Source: Candidatus Gallimonas intestinigallinarum (lineage in GTDB: Bacteria > Bacillota_A > Clostridia > Christensenellales > Borkfalkiaceae). From it: DNA of 47,220 bases. Under the pieces are notes generated by a model. It was not told where the DNA came from. It saw nothing but the letters and a program-made list of their open reading frames with translations, and ran no database searches. The position numbers and the translations under genes were made by a program. Numbering within the stretch: position 1 is the stretch's first letter; each line of letters opens with the position of its first letter. Positions 32,127 through 39,634 of this stretch are shown here, piece by piece. The stretch covers positions 1 through 47,220 of the forward strand of contig DXBS01000109.1 in NCBI GenBank assembly GCA_019116405.1, read 5' to 3'.

Positions 32127-33413
32127 ATGGACTATTATTTCACGCAAGAAGAAGTAAACGCTTTAGATCGCATGGCACGGGATATTCAAACAATGATCGG
32201 TCGTGCGCTCGGAAGAGAAGAAGCTTATCATGCTCGTCGTGATGAATTCAAATTGATCGACTTCGCTGCCGAACTGGCACGAAGAAACGGCGGTTTTTCT
32301 TCAGATCAATCAACACAAGGCAACGCTTTTACCACTCCAGAGGAGGAGCGGCAAATGCTGATAAAACTGAAAGGAGTTTCCGTAAACTCGACCCCTCGCG
32401 CGGACGGTCGCTACCAAGGGTATGCGAAGCTGAACGGCGAAAAACGCTACTTCTACGGCAAGACCAAAAAGGAAGTAGAGGACAAGATCATATTTTGCCT
32501 AAAGGAGGATGAACGATCCAAAAAGAAAACCGCCAAAAAAGAAAAAAACTCCCCGACGTTCGGAGAGTATGCAGAAAACTGGATCAAGTTGTACAAGGAG
32601 CCAAACCTGAAGCCGACATCACTCAACTCCATGCGGATCACGCTCGAGCCGGCGATCGAGGTCTTCGGAGAGCGCCGCATCTCGACGATCTCGTCCGATG
32701 AGTTGCAAACGATGCTGCTTACAATCACGGCGCCTCGCATGCGGGAAATGTGCTTCGGAACGCTGCGGCAAATCTTCAAGAAGGCAATGCTCCAGCAGCT
32801 CATCAAACACAACCCCTGCGATTTGGTCGAAATGAAAAAGCATAAGGCAGAAAAGCGCAAGGCTCTGACCGTCGAAGAGGAAGCGCGTTTCCTCCTGGAA
32901 GGGAGCAAAACGGAATACGATCTGCTATATCGAACGATGCTGGCAACAGGAATGCGGATCGGAGAGGCGCTTGCCCTCACCGCATCGGACATCGATACAA
33001 AAGAGAACGTGATCCACGTCACAAAAAACGTCGTCTTCATCGACGGGAAGCGCATTGAGCAGGACACCCCGAAATCAGAGGCAGGGAACCGCGACTTGCC
33101 GATCTCTCACGCTCTGGCGACCGAGCTGCAAGCAGCAGGGGGAGACCTGATCTTTCCCTTTTCGTACAACTCCGTATCCCTCGCCATACGCCGCATAGCA
33201 CACCGCACAGGGATCAAGGTTTCATCGCACATTCTTCGGCATACCTATGCAACCCGCCTGGAAGAAGCCGGGATCCCGCCGAAGATCAAGCAATATCTGC
33301 TCGGGCATGCAACGCTGGACATGACGGAGAACGTCTACACAGACGTGCAAAAAAGTTACGTCAAACGGCTCTCGGATACGATCCGCGGGATTTTCTCACC
33401 GGTAGAGCCTTGA
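32127..33413 (+). CDS. Tyrosine-family site-specific integrase
   Basis: A 428-aa recombinase with an N-terminal Arm-binding domain (SVNSTPRADGRYQGYAKLNG), a SAM-like core-binding domain and the catalytic domain. The active site is Arg in TGMRIGEAL, HILRHTYATR (HxxR), LGHATLDMT (His) and nucleophile Tyr in ENVYTDV. ATG 32127-32129 follows AAGGGGG. The stop lies 96 bp from the attachment repeat in tRNA-Thr, the expected arrangement. An Asn-to-Tyr-rich N-terminal 70 residues precede the usual Arm domain. Confidence 0.95.
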   Translation: MDYYFTQEEVNALDRMARDIQTMIGRALGREEAYHARRDEFKLIDFAAELARRNGGFSSDQSTQGNAFTTPEEERQMLIKLKGVSVNSTPRADGRYQGYAKLNGEKRYFYGKTKKEVEDKIIFCLKEDERSKKKTAKKEKNSPTFGEYAENWIKLYKEPNLKPTSLNSMRITLEPAIEVFGERRISTISSDELQTMLLTITAPRMREMCFGTLRQIFKKAMLQQLIKHNPCDLVEMKKHKAEKRKALTVEEEARFLLEGSKTEYDLLYRTMLATGMRIGEALALTASDIDTKENVIHVTKNVVFIDGKRIEQDTPKSEAGNRDLPISHALATELQAAGGDLIFPFSYNSVSLAIRRIAHRTGIKVSSHILRHTYATRLEEAGIPPKIKQYLLGHATLDMTENVYTDVQKSYVKRLSDTIRGIFSPVEP

Positions 33414-33459
33414 TTTGACACTAATTTTGACACTAAAAACCACAGGCGAGCAAAAAAAG

Positions 33460-33510
33460 AAAGCCTATATTTTGTGAGTATTATCAAACAAACCACAAAA
33501 TATAGGCTTT
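33460..33510. terminator. Bidirectional terminator between integrase and tRNA-Thr
   Basis: A 17-bp perfect stem (33460-33476 with 33494-33510), arms AAAGCCTATATTTTGTG. It ends both the integrase transcript and, on the other strand, the tRNA transcript right after its CCA. It is carried by the element. Confidence 0.85.
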
Positions 33511-33511
33511 A

Positions 33512-33587
33512 TGGAGCTTCTGGCCGGACTTGAACCGGCGACCTATTGATTACGAATCAATCGCTCTACCGACTGAGCCACAGAAGC
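33512..33587 (-). tRNA. tRNA-Thr (CGU anticodon)
   Basis: 76 nt with encoded CCA. Acceptor GCTTCTG pairs with CAGAAGC; the D-arm has AGTCGGTAGAGC; the anticodon loop is TTCGTAA; the T-arm has CCGGTTCAAGTCCGG. Its 3' half (33509-33556 with flank) is the attachment core, so the element restores an intact tRNA on integration. attR is this gene. Confidence 0.95.
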
Positions 33588-33617
33588 ATAGTTATGCGCT
33601 TCAAACAAAGCTTATTC

Positions 33618-33646
33618 ATTATATGAAAAAAGCCACAAAAAAGCAA
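33618..33646 (-). promoter_or_regulatory. tRNA-Thr promoter
   Basis: TTGCTT (33641-33646) and TATAAT (33618-33623) are 17 bp apart, about 30 bp upstream of the tRNA 5' end. Confidence 0.7.
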
Positions 33647-33664
33647 GCGATTTTACATACTTTT

Positions 33665-34570
33665 TCAGATTTTTTTCTTGCGCGGAACAAAGAGTTTCAT
33701 GTGCCCTGGCAGGACGTCGACGCGCAGATCGCCGCGCATCCCCTTCTCGCCGTCCAGATCCCACACGACGTCCCCGTCCGTCTCAATGAGAAAGTGTGAG
33801 CCTTTGAGACGCAGGATATGCCCGCTTCTGCCCTTCCCGCCCATCAGCATGAGAGAGACGAGCGACGCGTATGCTCCCATGCGGCGCGCAAAATTCGGCT
33901 CCTTTGTCTGACGGATAAGGGCAAGTTCGATCCTGCCGTCCCGCATACTGGAATGCTTGTTCGCTTTGAGCCCCGCGATCGAGCGTCCGTTCATGTTGAG
34001 GATGAGCACGGTCGTCTCCTCGATGCGCCTGCCGTCGCAAGTGATCGTCACGGGAAAGACGCGGAACTTCATCTCATGCCGCAGCGCCTCCACGGCATAG
34101 GCGAGAATGCCCAGCTTCTTTTTTAAGGAGCGCCCCGTGGAATAAGTCGCGCGCGTAAATGCGCCCGCCGCCGCGACATAGACGGCATAGTGCGTCCCGT
34201 TGAGCCGCATGACATCGACTGCCGCGCAATTGCCCGCAAGGATGACGTCCAGTGCGCCCTTGACCGAGCGCGGAATGCCGAGTGAGCGCGCGGTATCGTT
34301 GGTCGTGCCGCCCGGGATATACCCCAAGCGGACGTCCCTCTCGCCCACGCCCTGCAAGATGCGGTTGAAGGTGCCGTCTCCGCCCGCAAATAAGATGACG
34401 TCAAAGCGCGCAGCGCCCTCACGGGCGCGCGCTTCCATATCCTCGGCGCTCTTCGTTTCGACGATCTCCACGACGTCATATGCCTCTTCCAGTCGTCTGC
34501 GGATGTACGCCGTCTGTCTGGCGATGCGTCCCTTCCCGCTGGCAGGGTTATAGAGAAACAGGCACTTCAC
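33665..34570 (-). CDS. Diacylglycerol/lipid kinase family protein
   Basis: A 301-aa protein of the DAGK/YegS/BmrU family, which phosphorylates lipids with ATP. FLYNPASGKGR, the nucleotide loop FAGGDGTFNRIL (GGDGT) and YIPGGTTNDTARSLG are diagnostic. The C-terminal DGDVVWDLDGE segment is typical. It could be the DagK that recycles diacylglycerol in lipoteichoic acid synthesis. Confidence 0.92.
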   Translation of the reverse strand: MKCLFLYNPASGKGRIARQTAYIRRRLEEAYDVVEIVETKSAEDMEARAREGAARFDVILFAGGDGTFNRILQGVGERDVRLGYIPGGTTNDTARSLGIPRSVKGALDVILAGNCAAVDVMRLNGTHYAVYVAAAGAFTRATYSTGRSLKKKLGILAYAVEALRHEMKFRVFPVTITCDGRRIEETTVLILNMNGRSIAGLKANKHSSMRDGRIELALIRQTKEPNFARRMGAYASLVSLMLMGGKGRSGHILRLKGSHFLIETDGDVVWDLDGEKGMRGDLRVDVLPGHMKLFVPRKKKI

Positions 34571-34606
34571 GCAAATATTATACCCAAAATTTTACGTTCT
34601 GACAAC

Positions 34607-35794
34607 TCATTGGCGCCGTCTGCGCAAAATGTCCCCTTCCGTGAGCGCAACGGGCGACGCAAAGGAGTACGCCCCCTGCACCAGTTTGGCGTCCGCACAG
34701 GGCGCGCCGCTCTGATCGCGAAGGTCGGAAAGCGTCACTTCCTGCGCGAGCGGCGCGGTCGGCGAGAGCGCTTCCAGCACCTCGTTTTCATAGAAACGGT
34801 TGCGCATTTCCACATACGTACGCCCGTTTTCGTGACCACGGACGACGGCGACAAACTCGCATGTCCCCGCCGCCTGCGACCACGCGTAGTGCACGGTCTC
34901 GTGATTTTCGCCGAAGGCGTATGCCGTCGTATAGGAGCGATGGTCGACGCACTCCAGCTCCGCCCCGAGCGCAGCGGAGTATCCCTCGTCCAGAATGCGG
35001 CGGTAGGCGTTGACGACGGTCGCGAGGTAGTATTCGCTCTTCATTCTGCCCTCGATCTTCAAGGACACGACGCCCGCCTGCGCGAGCTCTGAAAGGTGCG
35101 CGCTCATGTTGAGGTCCTTGCTGTTGAGCAGGTATGTCCCCCTGCCGTCCTCCTCCAAATCGCACCATGCGCCATTTTCGCCGCTTTGGACACGGTAACT
35201 GCGGCGGCACGCCTGCACGCACGCGCCGCGGTTGGCGGGACGGCCGTCGAGGTAGTCAGAGAGATAGCATCTGCCGCTGTAAGAGATGCACATTGCGCCG
35301 TGGACGAACGCCTCCAGCTCCAGATCGGGGCAGGCGGCATGGATCTCGGCGATCTCCGCAAGCGAGAGTTCGCGGGCGAGGACGACGCGGCTCGCGCCGA
35401 GCGAGGCAAACATCCGGCAGGCTGCGGCGTTGGTGACGTTCGCCTGCGTGGAGATATGGACGGGCAGCCCGGGCGCGGCCTGTTTGCAGACGGCGAGCAC
35501 GCCAAGATCGGAGATGAGGACGGCGTCCGCGCCCATCTCCGCGAGCGCCGCAAAGTAGGAAGAAAGCTCCCCAAGGTCCGCGTTGCGCGCAAAGATATTG
35601 ACGGCGACGTACACTTTTTTGCCCAACGTATGGGCAAATCCGATGCCATCGGCGAGTTCGTCGTGCGTGAAATTATTGGAAAAGGCGCGCAGGGAGAAGG
35701 ACTTCCCGCCCGCGTACACGGCGTCCGCGCCGAAGTGCAGCGCGCACCTAAGTTTTGCAAGGCTGCCCGCAGGCGCCAAAAGTTCAGGCTTCAT
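34607..35794 (-). CDS. U32-family protein, probable tRNA uridine hydroxylation factor
   Basis: A 395-aa protein. LLAPAGSLAKLRCALHFGAD, VHGAMCISYSGRCYLSDYL and NRGACVQACRRSY are the U32 signatures, with Cys that may bind iron-sulfur. KIEGRMKSEYYLATVVNAYR is typical. TrhP/YrrN-O members make 5-hydroxyuridine at tRNA position 34. A TrmR-like methyltransferase lies two genes upstream in the same operon, as in Bacillus yrrMNO, which favours this role over peptidase or RlhA activity. Its start overlaps the upstream gene by 11 bp. Confidence 0.85.
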   Translation of the reverse strand: MKPELLAPAGSLAKLRCALHFGADAVYAGGKSFSLRAFSNNFTHDELADGIGFAHTLGKKVYVAVNIFARNADLGELSSYFAALAEMGADAVLISDLGVLAVCKQAAPGLPVHISTQANVTNAAACRMFASLGASRVVLARELSLAEIAEIHAACPDLELEAFVHGAMCISYSGRCYLSDYLDGRPANRGACVQACRRSYRVQSGENGAWCDLEEDGRGTYLLNSKDLNMSAHLSELAQAGVVSLKIEGRMKSEYYLATVVNAYRRILDEGYSAALGAELECVDHRSYTTAYAFGENHETVHYAWSQAAGTCEFVAVVRGHENGRTYVEMRNRFYENEVLEALSPTAPLAQEVTLSDLRDQSGAPCADAKLVQGAYSFASPVALTEGDILRRRRQ

Positions 35795-36308
35795 GGTTCT
35801 CCTCCCGTTGCACAATCCGGGCGATCTCCCGCGCGGTCTCCTCTGCGCTCATGCCGTCCGTCGCGAGCTTGACGCTCCCCATGTCCTGCGCGTAAAAAGG
35901 CAGGTAGGCAATGGAGCGCGCGATCACGTCCTCGTCACGAAGTCCCGCCGCGATATCCCCGCGCAGGCGGGCAGCGACCGTCTCGGGCGAGGCGGTCAAC
36001 GTAAACCGAGCGACCGCAGCATTCCCGAGGGGCAGGCGCGCAAGAATACTCTCCGCGATCTCCCGCCGCTGCATCACCCAGCAAAAGACGATATTTTCCA
36101 CGTCCGCACAGCCAAGGTAGCCGCTCAATACCGTCACAATATGATCGATGACGCGCCGCTTGCTCTCCTCCGTGACAGAAAACGGATGGACATTCCAGCA
36201 CCAGTCGCCGTCCAGCAGCGCGCAGGCAGGCAGCAATCGCTGCACCTGCCGGGAGGCGGCGCTCTTGCCGACGCCCATCGCGCCGTTGATCATGATGAGC
36301 CGCTTCAT
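35784..36308 (-). CDS. P-loop kinase-like protein
   Basis: A 174-aa protein with Walker A INGAMGVGKSAASRQVQ at residues 7-23 and a later DIAAGLRDEDVIARS region, like shikimate/gluconate-kinase-type NTPases. ATG 36306-36308 overlaps the stop of the methyltransferase gene (ATGA) and the gene overlaps the U32 gene, so it is part of a tight three-gene operon. A nucleotide, sugar or tRNA substrate is possible; none can be assigned. Confidence 0.8.
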   Translation of the reverse strand: MKRLIMINGAMGVGKSAASRQVQRLLPACALLDGDWCWNVHPFSVTEESKRRVIDHIVTVLSGYLGCADVENIVFCWVMQRREIAESILARLPLGNAAVARFTLTASPETVAARLRGDIAAGLRDEDVIARSIAYLPFYAQDMGSVKLATDGMSAEETAREIARIVQREENHEA

Positions 36309-36886
36309 GATGCGCGCTCCTTTCTCGCCACGGCGAGCCCCTTCCCGACGGGCAGGACAGTCACCGCGAAATCCCCGTCCGCCTGCAAATCTTGCAAAAA
36401 CTCCCCGATATGCTGCGCGAGCATCTTGCGCTTTTTGGGGACGCCGCTTGAAAAGAGCAGGACGTCGTCCGCGCACAGCACGCCGCTCGCGCGCAGCAGC
36501 CGCTTGCAGTCGGGCAGAAAACGGCGGTACTGCACCTTGGCGGCGTCGAGAAAGATGAGATCGTACGCGTCCTCCAGGCAGGGCAGAATGTCCGCCGCAT
36601 CCCCCTCGAGAAGGGTCACGCGATCCGCAACGCCGAACAGATCAAAATTCTCCCGTGCCGCAGCGATGCGCGCGGGTTCGCGCTCGATGGTCGTGATGCG
36701 GGCGCTTGTGGCAAGCAGCAACGCGATGGACGTAAGCCCCCTGCCCGTGCCGATCTCCAGAATGTGTTTTGCCCCGACGCGTTCCGCTTCGTTCAACAGG
36801 ACGGCGAGCACGTCGTCCGAGCAGGTTGGGTCGCGCTCCTCCTGTGCCGCCGCCCGCAGCGCTGCGAGCCGTTCCTGATTGGTCAT
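36305..36886 (-). CDS. trmR: Class I O-methyltransferase, TrmR-like
   Basis: A 193-aa SAM-dependent enzyme of the YrrM/caffeoyl-CoA O-methyltransferase family. Motif I is LEIGTGRGLTSIAL; TTIERE and IFLDAAKVQYRRF follow. TrmR methylates 5-hydroxyuridine in tRNA to 5-methoxyuridine. Location in one operon with a U32 (TrhP-like) gene supports that role. ATG 36884-36886 follows AAGGAAAG. First gene of the operon. Confidence 0.85.
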   Translation of the reverse strand: MTNQERLAALRAAAQEERDPTCSDDVLAVLLNEAERVGAKHILEIGTGRGLTSIALLLATSARITTIEREPARIAAARENFDLFGVADRVTLLEGDAADILPCLEDAYDLIFLDAAKVQYRRFLPDCKRLLRASGVLCADDVLLFSSGVPKKRKMLAQHIGEFLQDLQADGDFAVTVLPVGKGLAVARKERAS

Positions 36887-36899
36887 GTTCTTTCCTTTG

Positions 36900-36926
36900 A
36901 AAGGGACGGCTCGACGCCGTCCCTTT
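36900..36926 (-). terminator. Hairpin after the TfoX-N gene
   Basis: AAAGGGACGGC pairs with GCCGTCCCTTT across 5 nt, between the TfoX-N stop and the methyltransferase ribosome site. The T-tract is short. Confidence 0.6.
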
Positions 36927-36931
36927 TGCGT

Positions 36932-37234
36932 TTATTTTTTCTTGGGCGCGGAAAGTTCCTCCCACATTGCCGCAAACAGCGCCACGAGGCGCGCCTTGTC
37001 CTCTGCGTTTTGCACGACGAGCCGCGCTCTCGCCCCCGCATGCGGCGAAGCAAGGGGCGCGTCCGGCAAGAGACGGCGCGCTGACGGCACGGGCGTGACA
37101 TAGAGCCGCCCGTCCTCGATGACACCCACCATTTTCTCGCGGTAATAGACGAGCCACTCCCCCATCATGGGACGGATCCTGACTTCCGGGATCCCCTCTA
37201 CAATGGCGAGCGCAATACTTTTCGGCGTTCCCAT
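36932..37234 (-). CDS. TfoX N-terminal domain protein
   Basis: A 100-aa protein matching the TfoX_N domain: VRIRPMMGEWLVYYREKMVGVIEDGRLYV then PDAPLASPHAGARARLVV. In proteobacteria TfoX promotes competence; stand-alone N-domains in Bacillota have no assigned role. ATG 37232-37234 follows AAGGAG. Confidence 0.85.
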   Translation of the reverse strand: MGTPKSIALAIVEGIPEVRIRPMMGEWLVYYREKMVGVIEDGRLYVTPVPSARRLLPDAPLASPHAGARARLVVQNAEDKARLVALFAAMWEELSAPKKK

Positions 37235-37562
37235 ATAATCTCCTTGGTTTCTGTCATCAACCCTTCCGTCTCGCTAACGCTCACCACCTCCCCTAAAAAT
37301 CTACGATTTTCAGGGGAGGCAAGAAAAGCGCGGCGACTTTTGCTATAATTTACGCGAAAAAAGGCTTCACTTGTTATGCCTTTTTTCACCCTATTTGCCA
37401 ACCCTTTGGCTTTTGCGGAAAAGTGAGCGGCGCGCGCTATTTTGTTGCAACTGCGCGTCGCGAGAGAAACCGAACGAAGAACCGCCTTGCGGCGAACGTT
37501 GGGTTTCTCTAAAACTCACGAGATTTCTTTTCGTCAGTTCGAAAAGAAATCTGTGAACCCTT
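37235..37562. other. Non-coding gap with two inverted repeats
   Basis: No supported gene. AGAGAAACC near 37470 pairs with GGTTTCTCT near 37502. AGATTTCTTTTCG (37521-37533) pairs perfectly with its complement at 37540-37552; on the minus strand this follows the RNase J stop by about 10 bp and is probably its terminator. Confidence 0.6.
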
Positions 37563-39545
37563 TCACACTTCCTGTACAATCGGCATGATCATGGGCGACT
37601 GCTTGGTCTTTTTGAAGAGGTAATTTTTGACGGCGCGGCGGATAGCGGCGGAAATGTCCGCATTGGTCGCATGCGTCCCGACGCCCTCGATCGCCTTCTC
37701 GACGACGTCCTTGAGATCGCGCATATAGTCGCGCTCGTCCGAAAAGACAAAGCCGCGGCTCTCGATGACCGGCTCGCCGAGCAGCACGCCCTTGGAGAGC
37801 GCCACGCTGACCACGAACAGACCCTCGCCCGACATGCGGATGCGGTCCTTCAATACCTCGCTCGTGCCGTAGTCCTCGAAGCCCGCGCCGTCGATGAGGC
37901 GCGCGCCCGCGGGGAAGCTGTCGCCCTGGCGCAGGGTATCGTCCGTGACCTCAGCGCACATGCCGATATCGGGAATGAAGATCTGCGAGGGGCTCATGCC
38001 CATCTCCTGTGCGAGCAGCGCGTGACGCTTTAAGTGGCGGTACTCGCCGTGCACGGGGATAAAGAACTTGGGCTTTAAAAGCGCGTGCATGATCTTGTGC
38101 TCTTCCTGGCAGGCGTGACCGGAGACATGGATCTTTTCCAGACTCTCGTAGACGACGTTGGCGCCCTTTTTATACAGATTGTTGATGACGCGGTAGATCA
38201 TGCGCTCGTTGCCCGGGATGGGGCTTGCGGAAATGACCACCGTATCGTTCGCGCCGATTGTGACCTTGTTGAACTCGCCCGCCGCCATGCGCGTCAGGGC
38301 GCTCATCGGCTCGCCCTGCGAGCCCGTGGAGATGATGACGATCTCCCGGTCGAAGAAGTTCTTGGTCTTTTCCACGTCCACGAGGACGCCCTCGGGGATG
38401 GTGATCTCGCCGATCTTTGCCGCCGCCTCGACGACGTTGAACATGCTGCGTCCCGAGAGCGCGACCTTGCGGCGGTACTTGACCGCAATGTCCACGATCT
38501 GCTGCAATCTGTGCACGTTAGAGGCGAACGTCGCGATGACGATGCGCCTGTCCGCATTCTCGGCAAAGATGTGTTCGAGCGTCGTGCCGACCACCTTCTC
38601 ACTCATCGTGTACCCCGGGCGCTCGATGTTGGTGGACTCGCCAATGTATAAAAGCACGCCCTTCTTGCCGTATTCGGCGATCTCCTCAAGATCGATGGGC
38701 TTGCCCGCGACGGGGGTTAAATCGATCTTGAAGTCCCCGCTGTGGAAGATGATGCCGTAGGGCGTCTCGATCGCGAGCGCAAGCGAGCCCGCAATGGAGT
38801 GATTGACGTTGACGAAATGCACGGTGAACGCACCCGCCTTGATCACGTCCTCTGAGCCGATCGTCTGCTCCACGACGTTGTTCATGCGGTGCTCACGCAG
38901 CTTGTTGTCCACGAGCGCGAGCGTGAGTTTGCTGCCGTAGACGGGCGTCGTGGGCAGCAGCTCCTTCATGAGATAGGGCACGCCGCCGATATGGTCCTCA
39001 TGCCCGTGCGTTAAAAAGACGCCGCGGATCTTCTGGCGGTTGTTGACAAGGTAGGTGATCTCGGGAAATACGAGGTCGATGCCCGGCATCTCCTCGGTCG
39101 GGAAGATGATGCCCGCGTCGATGACGATGATGTCGTTGCCGTACTCGATGGCGGTCATGTTCTTGCCGATCTCGCCCACGCCGCCGAAGAATAAAATTTT
39201 GACGGGCTTCTTCTTTTTGCCCTTTTGTTCCTTCTTCTCGGACTTTGCCTCCTGAGACTTGGGCTTGCGCGCGGCAGGCGTCGCCTTGTCCGTTTTCTCC
39301 GCTTTCTCTGCGGGCGCGCTCGCTGCGCTCTCCGATGCGGCGGGCAGCTTTGTGCCCTTGCCCTTGGCACGCGAGCGGCGGCGGGGCTTGTAACCGGCCT
39401 CCTCCATCGCCTCCTTGGAGCGGGACTCCTCCCCGCCCTTCTTTGCCCTCTGTTCGCGATTGTACGCCTCGATGCCGTTGAGAATGGCAAGTTCGATGGC
39501 GGAATCGACATGCTTTGGTGATTGATTGTTGTTTTCCTGTTTCAA
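37563..39545 (-). CDS. rnj: Ribonuclease J
   Basis: A 660-aa metallo-beta-lactamase ribonuclease of the beta-CASP family, with endo- and 5'-3' exonuclease activity central to mRNA decay. The metal motif is THGHEDHIGG, with HSGDFKID, ATFASNVHRLQQ, SGHACQEE and HGEYRH. The first 110 residues are a Lys/Ala/Glu-rich extension not needed for the core fold. I chose TTG 39543-39545, which has AAGGAG 7 bp upstream; the ATG 51 bp earlier lacks one. Confidence 0.95.
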   Translation of the reverse strand: MKQENNNQSPKHVDSAIELAILNGIEAYNREQRAKKGGEESRSKEAMEEAGYKPRRRSRAKGKGTKLPAASESAASAPAEKAEKTDKATPAARKPKSQEAKSEKKEQKGKKKKPVKILFFGGVGEIGKNMTAIEYGNDIIVIDAGIIFPTEEMPGIDLVFPEITYLVNNRQKIRGVFLTHGHEDHIGGVPYLMKELLPTTPVYGSKLTLALVDNKLREHRMNNVVEQTIGSEDVIKAGAFTVHFVNVNHSIAGSLALAIETPYGIIFHSGDFKIDLTPVAGKPIDLEEIAEYGKKGVLLYIGESTNIERPGYTMSEKVVGTTLEHIFAENADRRIVIATFASNVHRLQQIVDIAVKYRRKVALSGRSMFNVVEAAAKIGEITIPEGVLVDVEKTKNFFDREIVIISTGSQGEPMSALTRMAAGEFNKVTIGANDTVVISASPIPGNERMIYRVINNLYKKGANVVYESLEKIHVSGHACQEEHKIMHALLKPKFFIPVHGEYRHLKRHALLAQEMGMSPSQIFIPDIGMCAEVTDDTLRQGDSFPAGARLIDGAGFEDYGTSEVLKDRIRMSGEGLFVVSVALSKGVLLGEPVIESRGFVFSDERDYMRDLKDVVEKAIEGVGTHATNADISAAIRRAVKNYLFKKTKQSPMIMPIVQEV

Positions 39546-39634
39546 ACGATGACTCCTTCTTTGCCCGCAAATACGCATGACGAAAGAGCCGATCACTCAG
39601 CTCCCTCTTGCGTATGCGGCATTCTGCTTTGTTT

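Larger units (their letters stand above)
19120..33556. mobile_element. 14.4-kb integrated filamentous-phage-like element in tRNA-Thr
   Basis: Bounded by the 48-bp direct repeat of the tRNA-Thr 3' half. The integrase lies next to the right end, as usual for tRNA-targeting elements. About 16 genes run leftward as one train: a signal-peptide/C-anchor surface protein, two tiny membrane peptides, Ig-like anchored proteins, a Zot/pI-type ATPase, small basic or helical proteins, and a replication initiator. An Xre repressor is divergent. No portal, terminase, tail or conjugation genes are present. This gene set fits an inovirus; the Zot ATPase is the main marker. Confidence 0.75.

Noticed and set aside
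37563..39545. GESTN in place of the usual SDSTN in RNase J as an inactivating change
   Set aside because: The metal-binding HGHEDH and other core motifs are intact, and this position varies among family members.
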